Below are positions 47,441 through 56,675 of a stretch of DNA of 64,000 nucleotides, piece after piece. Under the pieces are notes generated by a model. That model ran no database searches, was not told the origin of the DNA, and saw nothing but the letters and a program-made list of their open reading frames with translations. The stretch is from Sva-07 sp963743825 (GTDB taxonomy: Bacteria; Actinomycetota; Acidimicrobiia; Acidimicrobiales; Ilumatobacteraceae). Position 1 is the first letter of the stretch, and each line of letters starts with the position of its first letter. Where the stretch lies: the NCBI GenBank assembly GCA_963743825.1, contig CAVURC010000016.1:13075-77074 (forward strand). The letters are read 5' to 3'. Position numbers and translations under genes: made by a program.

Positions 47441-48855
47441 CTCGACGGGTCCGGCCCGGCATGGTCGAGGGCGGCCAGCAGCGCGGGGACGTCGTTCGCC
47501 TGACGCAACCGACCACGGTCGTCGGTCACGCCCATCTTGCAGAGCCAGTCGTCGAACTCGGGTGCCGGGCGGAGTCCGAGCAGTTGGCGGACGTACTGCG
47601 CGTCGTGGAACGACGTGGACTGGTAGCCGAGCATCACGTCGTCGGCGCCGGGAACACCCATGATGAAGTTGCACCCCGCTGTTGCCAGCAGTGTCAGCAG
47701 CACGTCCATGTCGTCCTGGTCGGCGTCCATGTGGTTCGTGTAGCAGACGTCGCAACCCATCGGAAGACCGAGGAGCTTGCCGCTGAAGTGATCCTCGAGA
47801 CCGGCGCGGATCACCTGCTTGCCGTCGAGGAGATACTCGGGGCCGATGAATCCGACGACGGTGTTGACGAGCAGCGGGTCGAACTGGCGTGCAACGCCGT
47901 AGGCCCGAGCTTCGAGCGTCTGCTGATCGACGCCGTGATGGCCCCCGGCGGACAGACACGAACCCTGGCCCGTCTCGAAGTACATCACCTGCGACCCACC
48001 GCGGTGCAACGACAGTGCCGCCTCACGGGCCTCCGCGAGCAGGTCCAGCGTGACACCGAAGGATCGATTCGTCGCCTCGGTACCAGCGATCGACTGGAAG
48101 ACGAGATCGACGGGGGCTCCTTCCTCGATGCAGCGCAAGGTGGTGGTGACGTGAGTGAGCACGCACGACTGCGTCGGGATCGCGAAGCGACTGATCACGT
48201 CGTCGAGGATTTCGAGCAGACGTCGACAGTGCTCCGGCGAGTCCAGTGCCGGGTTGACACCGATGACGGCGTCGCCGCATCCGTACGACAGCCCGTCGAT
48301 CACCGAGGCCAGGATGCCGAGCGGATCGTCGGTGGGATGGTTCGGTTGGAGCCGCACCGACAACCGCCCCGGCAGACCGATCGTCGAGCGAAACGCCGTG
48401 ACCTTCGTGCACTTGCTCGCCACGAGCACCAGGTCCTGGTTGCCCATCACCTTGCTGACCGCGGCGACCATCTCCGGCGTGAGCCCCCACGCGATCGACG
48501 CCAGATCGTCGGTGGTGGTGTCGTACGAGAGCAGCCAGTCGCGGAACTCGCCCACGCACATCGAGCGCACCGGCGCGAATGCCTCGGGGTCGTGCTGCTC
48601 GAGGATCAGGCGGCTGACGTCGTCGATCTCCCACGGGACGATCGGGTCGTCGAGAAACGCGGCGAGTGGCACCTCGGCGAGGCAGAGTTGCGCGGCGACG
48701 CGCTCCTGTCGTGACTGCGCCGCGATCCCCGCGAGTTCATCACCGGATCGGTGTGGTGATGCCTTGGCGAGCAGCGTGCGCAGGTCGCCGAAGGAGTACG
48801 ACCTCCCCGCCAACGTGACACCGAACGCTGGAGGCACGTCGCGAGCGTAGTTCAC
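47437..48855 (-). CDS. eutB: Ethanolamine ammonia-lyase large subunit
   Basis: 472 aa from GTG 48855. TIM-barrel subunit carrying the substrate and adenosylcobalamin site. Motifs: MSKVMGNQDLVLVASKC-like region (SKVMGNQDLV), RLQPNHPTDDP, YGCGDAVIGVNPA, MYFETGQGSCLSAGGHHGVDQQT, GLPMGCDVCYTNHMDADQDDM and NFIMGVPGADDVMLGYQSTSFHD. The length is close to the usual 450-465. Divergent from a TetR gene 43 bp away, with an operator-like site between them. Confidence 0.95.
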   Translation of the reverse strand: MNYARDVPPAFGVTLAGRSYSFGDLRTLLAKASPHRSGDELAGIAAQSRQERVAAQLCLAEVPLAAFLDDPIVPWEIDDVSRLILEQHDPEAFAPVRSMCVGEFRDWLLSYDTTTDDLASIAWGLTPEMVAAVSKVMGNQDLVLVASKCTKVTAFRSTIGLPGRLSVRLQPNHPTDDPLGILASVIDGLSYGCGDAVIGVNPALDSPEHCRRLLEILDDVISRFAIPTQSCVLTHVTTTLRCIEEGAPVDLVFQSIAGTEATNRSFGVTLDLLAEAREAALSLHRGGSQVMYFETGQGSCLSAGGHHGVDQQTLEARAYGVARQFDPLLVNTVVGFIGPEYLLDGKQVIRAGLEDHFSGKLLGLPMGCDVCYTNHMDADQDDMDVLLTLLATAGCNFIMGVPGADDVMLGYQSTSFHDAQYVRQLLGLRPAPEFDDWLCKMGVTDDRGRLRQANDVPALLAALDHAGPDPSR

Positions 48856-48875
48856 GCCCGGCAACTGCTCGTCGG

Positions 48876-48890
48876 AGTGATCACTACGAT
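48876..48890. promoter_or_regulatory. Operator-like site, copy A (AGTGATCACTACGAT)
   Basis: It contains the palindrome AGTGATCACT and shares AGTGAT-n-ACTAC-n-ATC with the site at 50347. It lies between the eutB start and the TetR start, 9 bp upstream of the TetR ATG, as expected for autoregulation. Confidence 0.55.
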
Positions 48891-48898
48891 CGACCCCG

Positions 48899-49435
48899 AT
48901 GGGTCACAAGCACAGCAAGGACGACATCCTGCAGGGAGCGCTCGATGCCGTGTTCGACGAAGGCCTCAGCCAGCTCACGTTCGGGCGGCTTGCGAAGCGC
49001 CTGGGGATCAGCGACCGCATCGTCGTGTACTACTTCCCGACCAAGGACGATCTCATCACCGAGGTGATGAGTGCGGTCGGCGTGCGGCTGCAGGTGACCC
49101 TGGCCGAGGCGTTCACCGCTGCGGCTGCCGACCACGTCGAACTCGCCCGCACCGCGTGGCCGGTCCTCGCCCATCGCGATGCCGATCCGATCTTCGCGCT
49201 GTTCTTCGAGGCGAACGGGCTCGCGGCAGCCGGCCGTGAGCCGTACCGCCGGGTGGTGACAGGGCTCGTCGATGCCTGGATCGAGTGGCTGGCGACGTTC
49301 TTCGCCGGTGAACCTGCGGCCCGACGCGCCGAGTCCGAAGCTGCGATCGCGCTGCTCGACGGCCTCCTCCTGGTTCGCCAGCTCGCAGGCCCCGAGGCTG
49401 CCGATCGGGCCGCCGCACGCCTCGGCGTCGCCTGA
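48899..49435 (+). CDS. TetR-family regulator
   Basis: 178 aa. N-terminal helix-turn-helix: KDDILQGALDAVFDEGLSQLTFGRLAKRLGISDRIVVYYFPTKDDLI (quoted in parts), ending in the typical YYFPTKDDL. The C-terminal ligand domain is ordinary. It shares a putative operator with the alpha/beta hydrolase gene, whose 3' end faces it (12 bp gap), and may also control eutB, which diverges from it. Confidence 0.9.
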   Translation: MGHKHSKDDILQGALDAVFDEGLSQLTFGRLAKRLGISDRIVVYYFPTKDDLITEVMSAVGVRLQVTLAEAFTAAAADHVELARTAWPVLAHRDADPIFALFFEANGLAAAGREPYRRVVTGLVDAWIEWLATFFAGEPAARRAESEAAIALLDGLLLVRQLAGPEAADRAAARLGVA

Positions 49436-49446
49436 TCGTCGTCGAC

Positions 49447-50329
49447 TCAGTACTGGCCGGTCAGTACCGGCAGCAGTGCCTGCGCGACCTCGGCCGGCCG
49501 CTCCTCGTGGGAGAACACGCGGGCGCCGTGGATCGTCGCGAGCCGGGCGTCGGGGAAGGTGCCGACCATCTCCCGGGCGCGCTCGATCGGGAAGAACGGA
49601 TCCCGGTCGCCCCACACGAGCTGCACCGGGACCCCGATCCGTCGATGGATGCCGGCCAGGTCGCGGACGTGCTGGTAGTCGAAGGTGCGCAGCAGCCGCA
49701 CCGCAGCCTGCCGACGCTCGGGGATGTCGTGGAGCGGTCGCAGGAAGAACTCGTCGAACTCGCCGTCGAGCAGTGACCTGTCGGCGAATGCGCCGCCCGA
49801 ACACGAACTCGTTGCGGCGCACGCGCGGTTGTCCGGCCGCCCAGCCGAGCGCCGAGCCGAGCCCCGGAGTGTGCCTCGCCGCGAGGAACATCCGGAACCG
49901 CCAGTTCGATCCTTGCGGCTGCTCGGTGTCGATCAGACCCATGGCCCGCAGCCGCGGATCGCCGACCATCGCGTGGCGGGCGATCAGCCCGCCGCTGTCA
50001 TGGCCGACGACTGCGACCTCGTCGAGTTCCAGCAGGTCGACGACGCGGCCGACGCTGCGGATGTGTTGGTCGATGGTGAGCGTCGTGGTGGCGTCGAACC
50101 GGCTCGAGCCGGCGCCGGGGAGGTCGATCAGGTGGCAGGTGACATGGTCGACCAGGTGCGGGAGGAGGGTGCGGAACGTCGCCCCGCTCACGGGCCAACC
50201 GTGGACGAACAACACGTCGGGCCCGCTGCCGACCCGGCGATGGGCGACCTCGCCCGCACCGACGTCGAGGAAGCGGTCGGGCGCTCGCCGGAACAGATCG
50301 GCGGCATCGGACGGCGTGAGCGTGGTCAC
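49447..50329 (-). CDS. Epoxide hydrolase/dehalogenase-like alpha/beta hydrolase (one apparent frameshift)
   Basis: About 293 aa. The N-terminal frame has FVHGWPVSGATF (oxyanion hole), DLPGAGSS and VVGHDSGGLIARH, where Asp is the nucleophile, as in epoxide hydrolases and dehalogenases. Near 49797 one G too many in CGGGCGG breaks the frame; it goes on as FADRSLLDGEFDEFFLRPL, VWGDRDPFFPIERA with the acid, and GARVFSHEERP with the catalytic His region. Substrate unknown. A palindromic site overlaps its promoter region. Confidence 0.85.
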
Positions 50330-50346
50330 GGGAATCTCCTGGTTGT

Positions 50347-50362
50347 AGTGATGACTACAATC
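50347..50362. promoter_or_regulatory. Operator-like site, copy B (AGTGATGACTACAATC)
   Basis: Within TTGTAGTGATGACTACAA, an inverted repeat, 18 bp upstream of the alpha/beta hydrolase start. It matches the site at 48876 at 14 of 16 positions, suggesting the same TetR protein binds both. Confidence 0.6.
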
Positions 50363-50441
50363 TAATCCGGGACACCACCCCGGTCAACCCCGCGTCTCAT
50401 TCAGGTGCTCGCGGGTGGGAGCCGCGTCGTAGGGTCCGAAC

Positions 50442-51413
50442 ATGAAGTACCTCAAGCTCGGCCGCACCGGTCTCGACGTCTCCCCCATCTGTCTCGGCTG
50501 CATGAGCTACGGCGTCTCCGACCGCGGCGCCCATTCGTGGTCGCTCGACGAGGAGACCAGCCGGCCGTTCATCCAGCGGGCGATCGAGGCGGGCATCAAC
50601 TTCTTCGACACCGCCAACGTCTACTCCGACGGCACGAGCGAGGAGATCGTCGGGCGTGCCCTGGCCGACTTCGCCCGCCGCGAGGAGATCGTGCTGGCGA
50701 CCAAGGTGCACGGCGTGATGCGCCCCGGGCCGAACGGTCGCGGGTTGTCGCGCAAGGAGATCATGTTCGAGATCGACGCCAGCCTCACCCGTCTCGGCAC
50801 CGACTACGTCGACCTCTACCAGATCCACCGGTGGGACCCTCGCACGCCGATCGAGGAGACGATGGAGGCGCTGCACGACGTCGTCAAGGCGGGCAAGGCG
50901 CTGCACATCGGGGCGTCGTCGATGTGGGCGTGGCAGTTCGCGAAGGCGCAACACGTCGCCGAACTCAACGGCTGGACGAAGTTCGCCACGATGCAGAACC
51001 ACTACAACCTGCTGTACCGCGAGGAGGAGCGCGAGATGCTGCCGCTGTGCGCCGATCAGGGAGTCGGGGTGATCCCGTGGAGCCCGCTGGCTCGCGGCGC
51101 GCTGACCCGAGATCCCGAATCGTCGACGGCACGCCAGGAGACCGACGAGTTCGGCAAGACGCTCTACGCCACCGCCAACTCCGAGATTGCCCAGGAGGTC
51201 GCCGCCATCGCCGCTGAGCGAGGCGTGTCCAGGGCACAGGTCGCGCTCGCCTGGGTGTCACGACATCCCGCCGTCACCGCGCCGATCGTCGGAGTCACCA
51301 AGCCGCACCACCTCGACGATGCAATAGCGTCGCTCGACCTGACGCTCACCGACGACGAAGTTCGGCGCCTCGAAGCCCCGTACACCGCTCAGCCGGTGCA
51401 GGGATTCGCCTGA
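50442..51413 (+). CDS. Aldo/keto reductase
   Basis: 323 aa TIM barrel. NFFDTANVYSDGTSEEIVGRAL carries the catalytic Asp and Tyr; Lys is in LATKVHG and His in LYQIHRWDP. NADPH-binding residues are expected in the C-terminal PWSPLARGALT and VGVTKPHHLDDA segments. It is of the AKR11/YajO-like type acting on small aldehydes or ketones. Stand-alone gene. Confidence 0.93.
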   Translation: MKYLKLGRTGLDVSPICLGCMSYGVSDRGAHSWSLDEETSRPFIQRAIEAGINFFDTANVYSDGTSEEIVGRALADFARREEIVLATKVHGVMRPGPNGRGLSRKEIMFEIDASLTRLGTDYVDLYQIHRWDPRTPIEETMEALHDVVKAGKALHIGASSMWAWQFAKAQHVAELNGWTKFATMQNHYNLLYREEEREMLPLCADQGVGVIPWSPLARGALTRDPESSTARQETDEFGKTLYATANSEIAQEVAAIAAERGVSRAQVALAWVSRHPAVTAPIVGVTKPHHLDDAIASLDLTLTDDEVRRLEAPYTAQPVQGFA

Positions 51414-51425
51414 ATCATCCGCACG

Positions 51426-52217
51426 TCACGGTGCGTGACCGAGCGCGCACCGGGCAATTGCGCTGAGCGTCACCGGGCCGGTCGGGGCTCCGAGTCGATC
51501 GAACAACTCACGTTCCACCCGTGCGCGCACGTCGTCGGCAAGCGACACACAGTACGACCCGGCCGGTCCGACGCCCTCCAGGTAACCGGACCACAACTCG
51601 TCGAATCCCGAGTAGGTCGAGGCCACATCGAGCGTCGTCTCGGTGACGTCCTCCAGCCCCGCTGAATCGAACAGTTCGACGAGTTCACCCGGGCGCCCGA
51701 ACCGCATCGTGCGCGCCTCGTCCGGTGCAGTCGGATCGACGGCGAGCGCAGCGTCCCAGAATGTGCGCAACATCTCCATGCCGTCATCGAAATCCCAGAC
51801 ACACGCACCGACGACCCCACCCGGACGCACCACCCGGCGGAGTTCATCAGCCGCCTTGGCGGGGTCCGACACGAAGTGCAACACCAGTTGCGCCAGTGCG
51901 ACGTCGAAGGCATCGTCGTCGAACGGGATGGCCTCGGCGCGCCCCTGGCGCACGAGCACGCCGGGGTACCGCTCGGTGCACGCCGCCAGGAATGGCTCCG
52001 ACGGGTCGCACGCCGCGACCGCGTCGACGCCGAGTCGATCGACCAGCACGCCGGTCAGTGCGCCAGGACCGCATCCGACATCGAGCGCCCGCTGTCCGTG
52101 CGTCACTCCGGCAGCATCGGCAAAGCGGATGGCAAGCGGCTTCGAGTACCGACCCATGTAGGAGTCGTACGCACCTCCCGTCACCCGGAAAGCGCGGGCT
52201 CCCTCGACCTCGTCCAT
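51426..52217 (-). CDS. SAM-dependent methyltransferase
   Basis: 263 aa class I methyltransferase. Motif I LDVGCGPGALTGVL (about residues 45-58), the acidic residue after strand 2 (AACDPSEPFLAA), DAFDVALAQLVLHFV (motif post-II) and RRVVRPGGVVGACVW (motif III) are all clear. UbiE/Coq5-like arrangement; methyl acceptor unknown. ATG 52217 chosen; 52229 is also possible. Convergent with the aldo/keto reductase gene. Confidence 0.9.
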   Translation of the reverse strand: MDEVEGARAFRVTGGAYDSYMGRYSKPLAIRFADAAGVTHGQRALDVGCGPGALTGVLVDRLGVDAVAACDPSEPFLAACTERYPGVLVRQGRAEAIPFDDDAFDVALAQLVLHFVSDPAKAADELRRVVRPGGVVGACVWDFDDGMEMLRTFWDAALAVDPTAPDEARTMRFGRPGELVELFDSAGLEDVTETTLDVASTYSGFDELWSGYLEGVGPAGSYCVSLADDVRARVERELFDRLGAPTGPVTLSAIARCALGHAP

Positions 52218-52345
52218 GGCACCCTCCATCGCTCGTCGCCGAGTCGAACAGTACCTCCCCGTCACCCGCCTCCGATGAGGCCGCACTCGACCGGCGCCGC
52301 ACTCCGGTGCGCGTCGTCGGACGTCGACCGGCTAGACCGCCAGGC

Positions 52346-53074
52346 ATGGATGCACTCGAACTCGTCACGCGAACCGCGACCCCGATCAACGGCGCCGGAG
52401 CGGCCTACTACTTCGACGGAGCGACGCTCGCCGCCGGTGAGTCACTCGGCCTGGACGCGTTCCATTTCTACTGCATGGGTCGGGGCGGAGTGCTCGGCGA
52501 CGTCGAACCCGCCGTGGTGGCGTCGGCGTTCGGGTACTTCCACCCGACGGTGGTGAAGCAACTGTGGACCGAAGGTCGCGCGATCATTGCGCCGCGCGAC
52601 GCTGCCAAGGCCTACCTCGCAGCCGCCGACGCGTTCGGCCGCTCAAAGCTCGCTGACGTCGACGGCCTCGATGCGTTCAACGACGCTGCCGAGGCGATCA
52701 TCGCTCACGTCGATGGTTCGGCGCTGGCGTTGTACGCCGGTATCGCCGCCGAGCCGCTGCCCGCCGACGCCCCGGCACGCGCGTATCGCAACGCGGTGAC
52801 GCTGCGCGAGTTGCGCGGCAGCGTCCACCTCCTCGCCATCGTCGCGGAGGGATTGCACCCTGCGACGGCACACGCCATCCGCCGCCCGGACGACGTCGCC
52901 ATGTTCGGTCACGAACAGGCTCCCGTCGCCTCGAGCGCCGACGAGGCCGCACTGCAGGCGGCCGACGTTCGCACGGACGAACTCCTGGCGGCGTGGTTCG
53001 AGGTGCTCGATGACAAGCAGCGGACCGCCCTCGCCGACGGCGCCGACGCGATCGCCTCAGCCCTCGGCGTCTGA
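52346..53074 (+). CDS. SCO6745-type helical protein, unknown function
   Basis: 242 aa, all-helical. GLDAFHFYCMGRGGVLGDVEPAVVASAFGYFHPTVVKQLW, quoted in parts as FYCMGRGGVLGD and FGYFHPTVVKQLW, together with TLRELRGSVHLLAIVAEGL and a C-terminal LDDKQRTALADGADAI, match the SCO6745 family. The N-terminal part resembles the protein at 34035, so the two are paralogues. It lies 25 bp upstream of the third sulfatase, just as the first paralogue sits near a sulfatase. Confidence 0.78.
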   Translation: MDALELVTRTATPINGAGAAYYFDGATLAAGESLGLDAFHFYCMGRGGVLGDVEPAVVASAFGYFHPTVVKQLWTEGRAIIAPRDAAKAYLAAADAFGRSKLADVDGLDAFNDAAEAIIAHVDGSALALYAGIAAEPLPADAPARAYRNAVTLRELRGSVHLLAIVAEGLHPATAHAIRRPDDVAMFGHEQAPVASSADEAALQAADVRTDELLAAWFEVLDDKQRTALADGADAIASALGV

Positions 53075-53099
53075 GCCCGCCACGGGAGGGAAGACACTG

Positions 53100-54599
53100 A
53101 TGCGACTCCTCCACATCGACATCGACACACTTCGACCCGATCACCTGGGGTGTTACGGCTACCACCGCGACACGTCGCCGAACATCGACGCTGTTGCTTC
53201 GCGGGGCGTCCGGTTCGATCAGGTCTACGCCTCGGACACCCCGTGCCTGCCATCACGCTCCGCGCTGATCTCCGGCCAGTTCGGCATCCGCAACGGCATC
53301 GTCGGCCACGGAGGCTCCGCTGCCGAACTCTTCCCCGAGGGAGCCGCACGGGGGTTCTGGTCGCAACGGGCGATGACGTCGTGGGCGCGTCAGTTCCGCA
53401 CTGCGGGCATGACGACGACCACGATCTCGACGTTCGCCGAACGACATTCGGCGTACCACTGGCTGGCGGGGTTCAACGAGAGCATCAACGTCGGCCTCGG
53501 CGGGATGGAGACCGCCGACGTCGTGACGTCGGAGGCGCTCGCCTGGTTCGGGCGCCACGCCCACAAGGACGACTGGTTCTGTCACGTCCACATCTGGGAC
53601 CCGCACACGCCGTATCGCACCCCGGCCGGTACCGGTGAGCCCTTCGCTGATGAGCCGCTGCCTGCCTGGTACACCGACGAGATTCGCCGGGCGCACTGGA
53701 CACGTCCCGGCCCGCACTCCGCCCAGGAGATGATCGGCTTCGGGGTCGAGCCGCGAGGGAACCGCTTCCCTCGCCAACCGCACGAGGCGACCTCGATGGA
53801 TCAGGTGCGGCGGATGTTCGACGGCTACGACACCGGAGTGCGCTACGCCGATGAGCACGTCGGTCGCTGGCTGAACGCGCTCGCCGACGCCGGCGTCCTC
53901 GACGACACCGCGATCATGATCTCGTCAGACCACGGCGAGACCCTCGGCGAACTCGGCACCTACTGCGACCACCACTTCGCCGATGAACACACCTCGCACC
54001 TCCCGATGATCGTCCACTGGCCGGGCGTGGCGGGCGCCGAGGGGGGCCGAATCGCTGGTGGACTGCACTACCAACTCGACGTCGCGGCGACACTCGTCGA
54101 ACTCGCCGGCACCACGCCACCACCGGGCTGGGACGGCGTGTCGTTCGCTCGGGACCTTCGTGCCGGTGCCGAGCCGGAAGGTCGCGATCACCTCGTGCTG
54201 TCTCACGGCGCATGGACAGCACAGCGGGCGGTACGAACCGGCGACTGGCTCTACCTGCGGACCTACCACGACGGATTCCACGGACTCGCCGACCAGCTCC
54301 TGTTCGACGTCGCCACCGATCCCCACGAACAAGACGATCTCACCGACGAGCGGCCCGACGTGTGCGCCGACGCGGATGAGGTCCTGGTCTCATGGCGGGA
54401 CGATGCGCTCTCACGATCGTCGACGGGCATCGATCCGCTCGACGTCGTGATCGCGGAGGGCGGTCCGTGGCACGTCCGTGGCCGGCTCCTCGAATACGCC
54501 GAACGACTCCGCGCGACCGGGCGCGGCGAGTGGGCGAACGCTCTCCTCGAGCGCTACCCCCGAGAGGCGTCGGGTGAGCTTCCGCGCTCGGGGTTCTGA
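53100..54599 (+). CDS. Formylglycine-type sulfatase
   Basis: 499 aa. LLHIDIDTLRPDHLGCYGY is the metal site, SDTPCLPSRSALISGQFG the catalytic signature with Cys49 to become formylglycine, and ISSDHGETLGELG the C-terminal metal site. HVHIWDPHTPY is the usual second region. It has no signal peptide. Sulfate-ester or phosphonate-ester substrates are possible. It follows the SCO6745-type gene and its 3' end overlaps the convergent gene by 46 bp. Confidence 0.9.
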   Translation: MRLLHIDIDTLRPDHLGCYGYHRDTSPNIDAVASRGVRFDQVYASDTPCLPSRSALISGQFGIRNGIVGHGGSAAELFPEGAARGFWSQRAMTSWARQFRTAGMTTTTISTFAERHSAYHWLAGFNESINVGLGGMETADVVTSEALAWFGRHAHKDDWFCHVHIWDPHTPYRTPAGTGEPFADEPLPAWYTDEIRRAHWTRPGPHSAQEMIGFGVEPRGNRFPRQPHEATSMDQVRRMFDGYDTGVRYADEHVGRWLNALADAGVLDDTAIMISSDHGETLGELGTYCDHHFADEHTSHLPMIVHWPGVAGAEGGRIAGGLHYQLDVAATLVELAGTTPPPGWDGVSFARDLRAGAEPEGRDHLVLSHGAWTAQRAVRTGDWLYLRTYHDGFHGLADQLLFDVATDPHEQDDLTDERPDVCADADEVLVSWRDDALSRSSTGIDPLDVVIAEGGPWHVRGRLLEYAERLRATGRGEWANALLERYPREASGELPRSGF

Positions 54600-55164
54600 C
54601 CAACCCCGCGGCCGGCAACCACGATGCCGGCATCCCATCCGGGGGCTCGCCCGCCCACGGGCATGACGAACGGGGCGAGCTCGATCCCGGCTCGACACAA
54701 CACCCAGGAGATCACCGAGTTCGAGTTCCACATCTCTCCGGCGCCGAGCTCGTCGCGACCCCACACCGGCGCCGGAACCGTCGGGAGCAGGTCGATCACG
54801 CGGCGGGCACGATCGAGATCGAGCTCGATCCGAACGGTCGACGCGGCGAATCCTTCGTCGGGCAACTCACCGTCGAGCCACCGCCGGACCTCGTAGCGGA
54901 ACAGCCGGAACCGACCAAGCCAGCGATGGCCGACCGCGCCGTCTGCCACGACGCCGCGCGACTCGCGTTCCCAGTCGGGCCGGGGTGCGACCTCGATGAC
55001 GTAGCGTCCCTCGGGCAGGTGCACGAGCAGCGCAGAGTGATACAGCTCACACGGGGCCGATGGCCGACGAGCGCCGACAGCCGCTCGAAGATGCGGCCGT
55101 TCAGCCTGACCACCACGTCTCCCGCACCGAGCGGGATCCAGAGCAGCTCGAGCGTCGCGTCCAC
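54554..55164 (-). CDS. Conserved protein of unknown function (one apparent frameshift)
   Basis: About 203 aa from GTG 55164. The N-terminal part (VDATLELLWIPLGAGDVVVRLNGRIFERLSALVGHRP) and the remainder (ELYHSALLVHLPEGRYVIEVAP, then VWGRDELGAGEMWNSNSVISWVL and VGGRAPGWDAGI) are in different frames joined near 55055, in a run of four C. This one needs an added base, opposite to the others. The MWNSNSVISWVL segment looks like a catalytic or structural core seen in uncharacterised actinobacterial proteins. No function is assigned. Confidence 0.65.
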
Positions 55165-55174
55165 GATCAGTCGT

Positions 55175-56083
55175 TCACGCGAACGCCTCGAACAATTCGG
55201 TGAACGCCTTGGCCTGGCCGCCGGAGGTGGACGAGGGGACGAGGATCGGCGAGGCGACGCCGGCGTCGAACCACGCGTCGACGCCCTCGCGCACGCGATC
55301 GACCGAACCCGACAGCGTGCAGTCGTCGAGCCACCGGTCACTCATCGCTGCAAGCACGGCATCGGAATCACGAGCGCCGAGCGCCGTCTGCACCGCAGTC
55401 ATCTCTGCCTCGTAGCCGGCCTCGATCCAGTAGTTGCGATAGTTCGGAAGGGCCACGTATCCCTGCAGCGTCTTGCGGTTCCGGGCCCGGGCGGCGTCGA
55501 TGTCGTCATCGATCACCGTGGGGATCATGTTGCCGATCCAGAATCCGTCGGCCGTGCGAGCGTCGGGAACGAGCGCGAGCGAGTGCGCCATCCGGCTCCG
55601 TGACGCATTCGCCCAGACCGCCCCGTCGCCGACCTCGACCGCGAGTTCCACCATCTTGTCGCGCAGCGTCGCCAGGACGATGGGAGGCAGACCACCCATC
55701 GACTCGCCGGCGGCCCGCATCGTGCCGACGTACTCGCGCATGTCACTCAGCGGCTTGCCGGTTTCGACACCCAGCCGGCTGATGACCGGGCCGTGGGTGA
55801 CCCCGACGCCGAGGCGGAAGCGGCCCTCGGCGAGTTCGTGCAGATAGCTCGCCGAGGTGGCGAGTGCGACCGGATGCTGGAGGTAGATCGGCTGAATCGA
55901 GGTGCCGAACTCGATGGTCGTCGTCGCCTGAGCGATCGACAGGCACAGCCCCATGGCATCGCCGAAGCTCGGGCAGTAGATCCCCGAGAACCCTCGCCGT
56001 TCGATCTCCGCCGCCAATTCGATCGTCTGGGCACGACGGCCGGGAACCGCCGCGAGAGACAGGGCAGGCATACGTTCGCTCAT
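55175..56083 (-). CDS. LLM-class oxidoreductase
   Basis: 302 aa luciferase-like TIM barrel: TIELAAEIERRGFSGIYCPSFGD, IEFGTSIQPIYLQHPVALA, AEGRFRLGVGVTHGPVI and LPPIVLATLRDKMVELAVEVGDGAVWA, the last with the usual ligand pocket. Probably F420-dependent. It ends 10 bp before the start of the unknown gene at 55164, with which it may be co-transcribed. Confidence 0.87.
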   Translation of the reverse strand: MSERMPALSLAAVPGRRAQTIELAAEIERRGFSGIYCPSFGDAMGLCLSIAQATTTIEFGTSIQPIYLQHPVALATSASYLHELAEGRFRLGVGVTHGPVISRLGVETGKPLSDMREYVGTMRAAGESMGGLPPIVLATLRDKMVELAVEVGDGAVWANASRSRMAHSLALVPDARTADGFWIGNMIPTVIDDDIDAARARNRKTLQGYVALPNYRNYWIEAGYEAEMTAVQTALGARDSDAVLAAMSDRWLDDCTLSGSVDRVREGVDAWFDAGVASPILVPSSTSGGQAKAFTELFEAFA

Positions 56084-56147
56084 GAGCGAAACCTAGTGCC
56101 ATGTCCGGCAACGTCGGCGCTGAGTGTGGGCTGCTGACGGGGAACGG

Positions 56148-56618
56148 TCACCCTCGGTCGGGTTCCGCCTGCCAGCGGGATTCGACGTGGGTCTTGAATC
56201 GTTGTTGCTGGCGTTGCGCGTTGCGATGCATGAATCGACAGGAGAGGAAAGCAACGAACCGAGAAAGCGGCACATTCGGCTCGAATGTCATCGCCCAGTT
56301 GTAGATGCAGCCGTCGAGACTCGGCTTGAACGTGTGGATCGCTGTCACCGTCATGGGCCGGCTCGGCCGCACACCCTTCATCACCATGCGCTGCCCTGGA
56401 ACCCATTCGACGACAACGGACTCGATCGATGTAGGAACGCCCCACGCACGCATCCGGATCCGGACTCTCACGTCCTGCCGCATCGGCACTTCGTCTGGCC
56501 GGTACTCGATCACTGACGGATCGATGATCGGTGCCGTGGACGGGTCAGCGAGGAAGTCGAACGCGTATCCGGGAGGTACACGAAGTGCGATCGATTCGGA
56601 GAAGTCCACTGTTGCCAT
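56148..56618 (-). CDS. SRPBCC-like protein
   Basis: 156 aa: VDFSESIALRVPPGYAFDFLADPST at the start, RIRMRAWGVPTSIESVVVEWVPGQRM in the middle and a C-terminal basic, glutamine-rich tail (HRNAQRQQQRFKTHVESRW). The helix-grip pattern is recognisable, though less clear than in the other members. Ligand unknown. Confidence 0.7.
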   Translation of the reverse strand: MATVDFSESIALRVPPGYAFDFLADPSTAPIIDPSVIEYRPDEVPMRQDVRVRIRMRAWGVPTSIESVVVEWVPGQRMVMKGVRPSRPMTVTAIHTFKPSLDGCIYNWAMTFEPNVPLSRFVAFLSCRFMHRNAQRQQQRFKTHVESRWQAEPDRG

Positions 56619-56675
56619 GCGATCAGCCTGTCTGCGGCCGAAGCCACCGCATGCGGGTCGCGCCGGACCGGCGAA

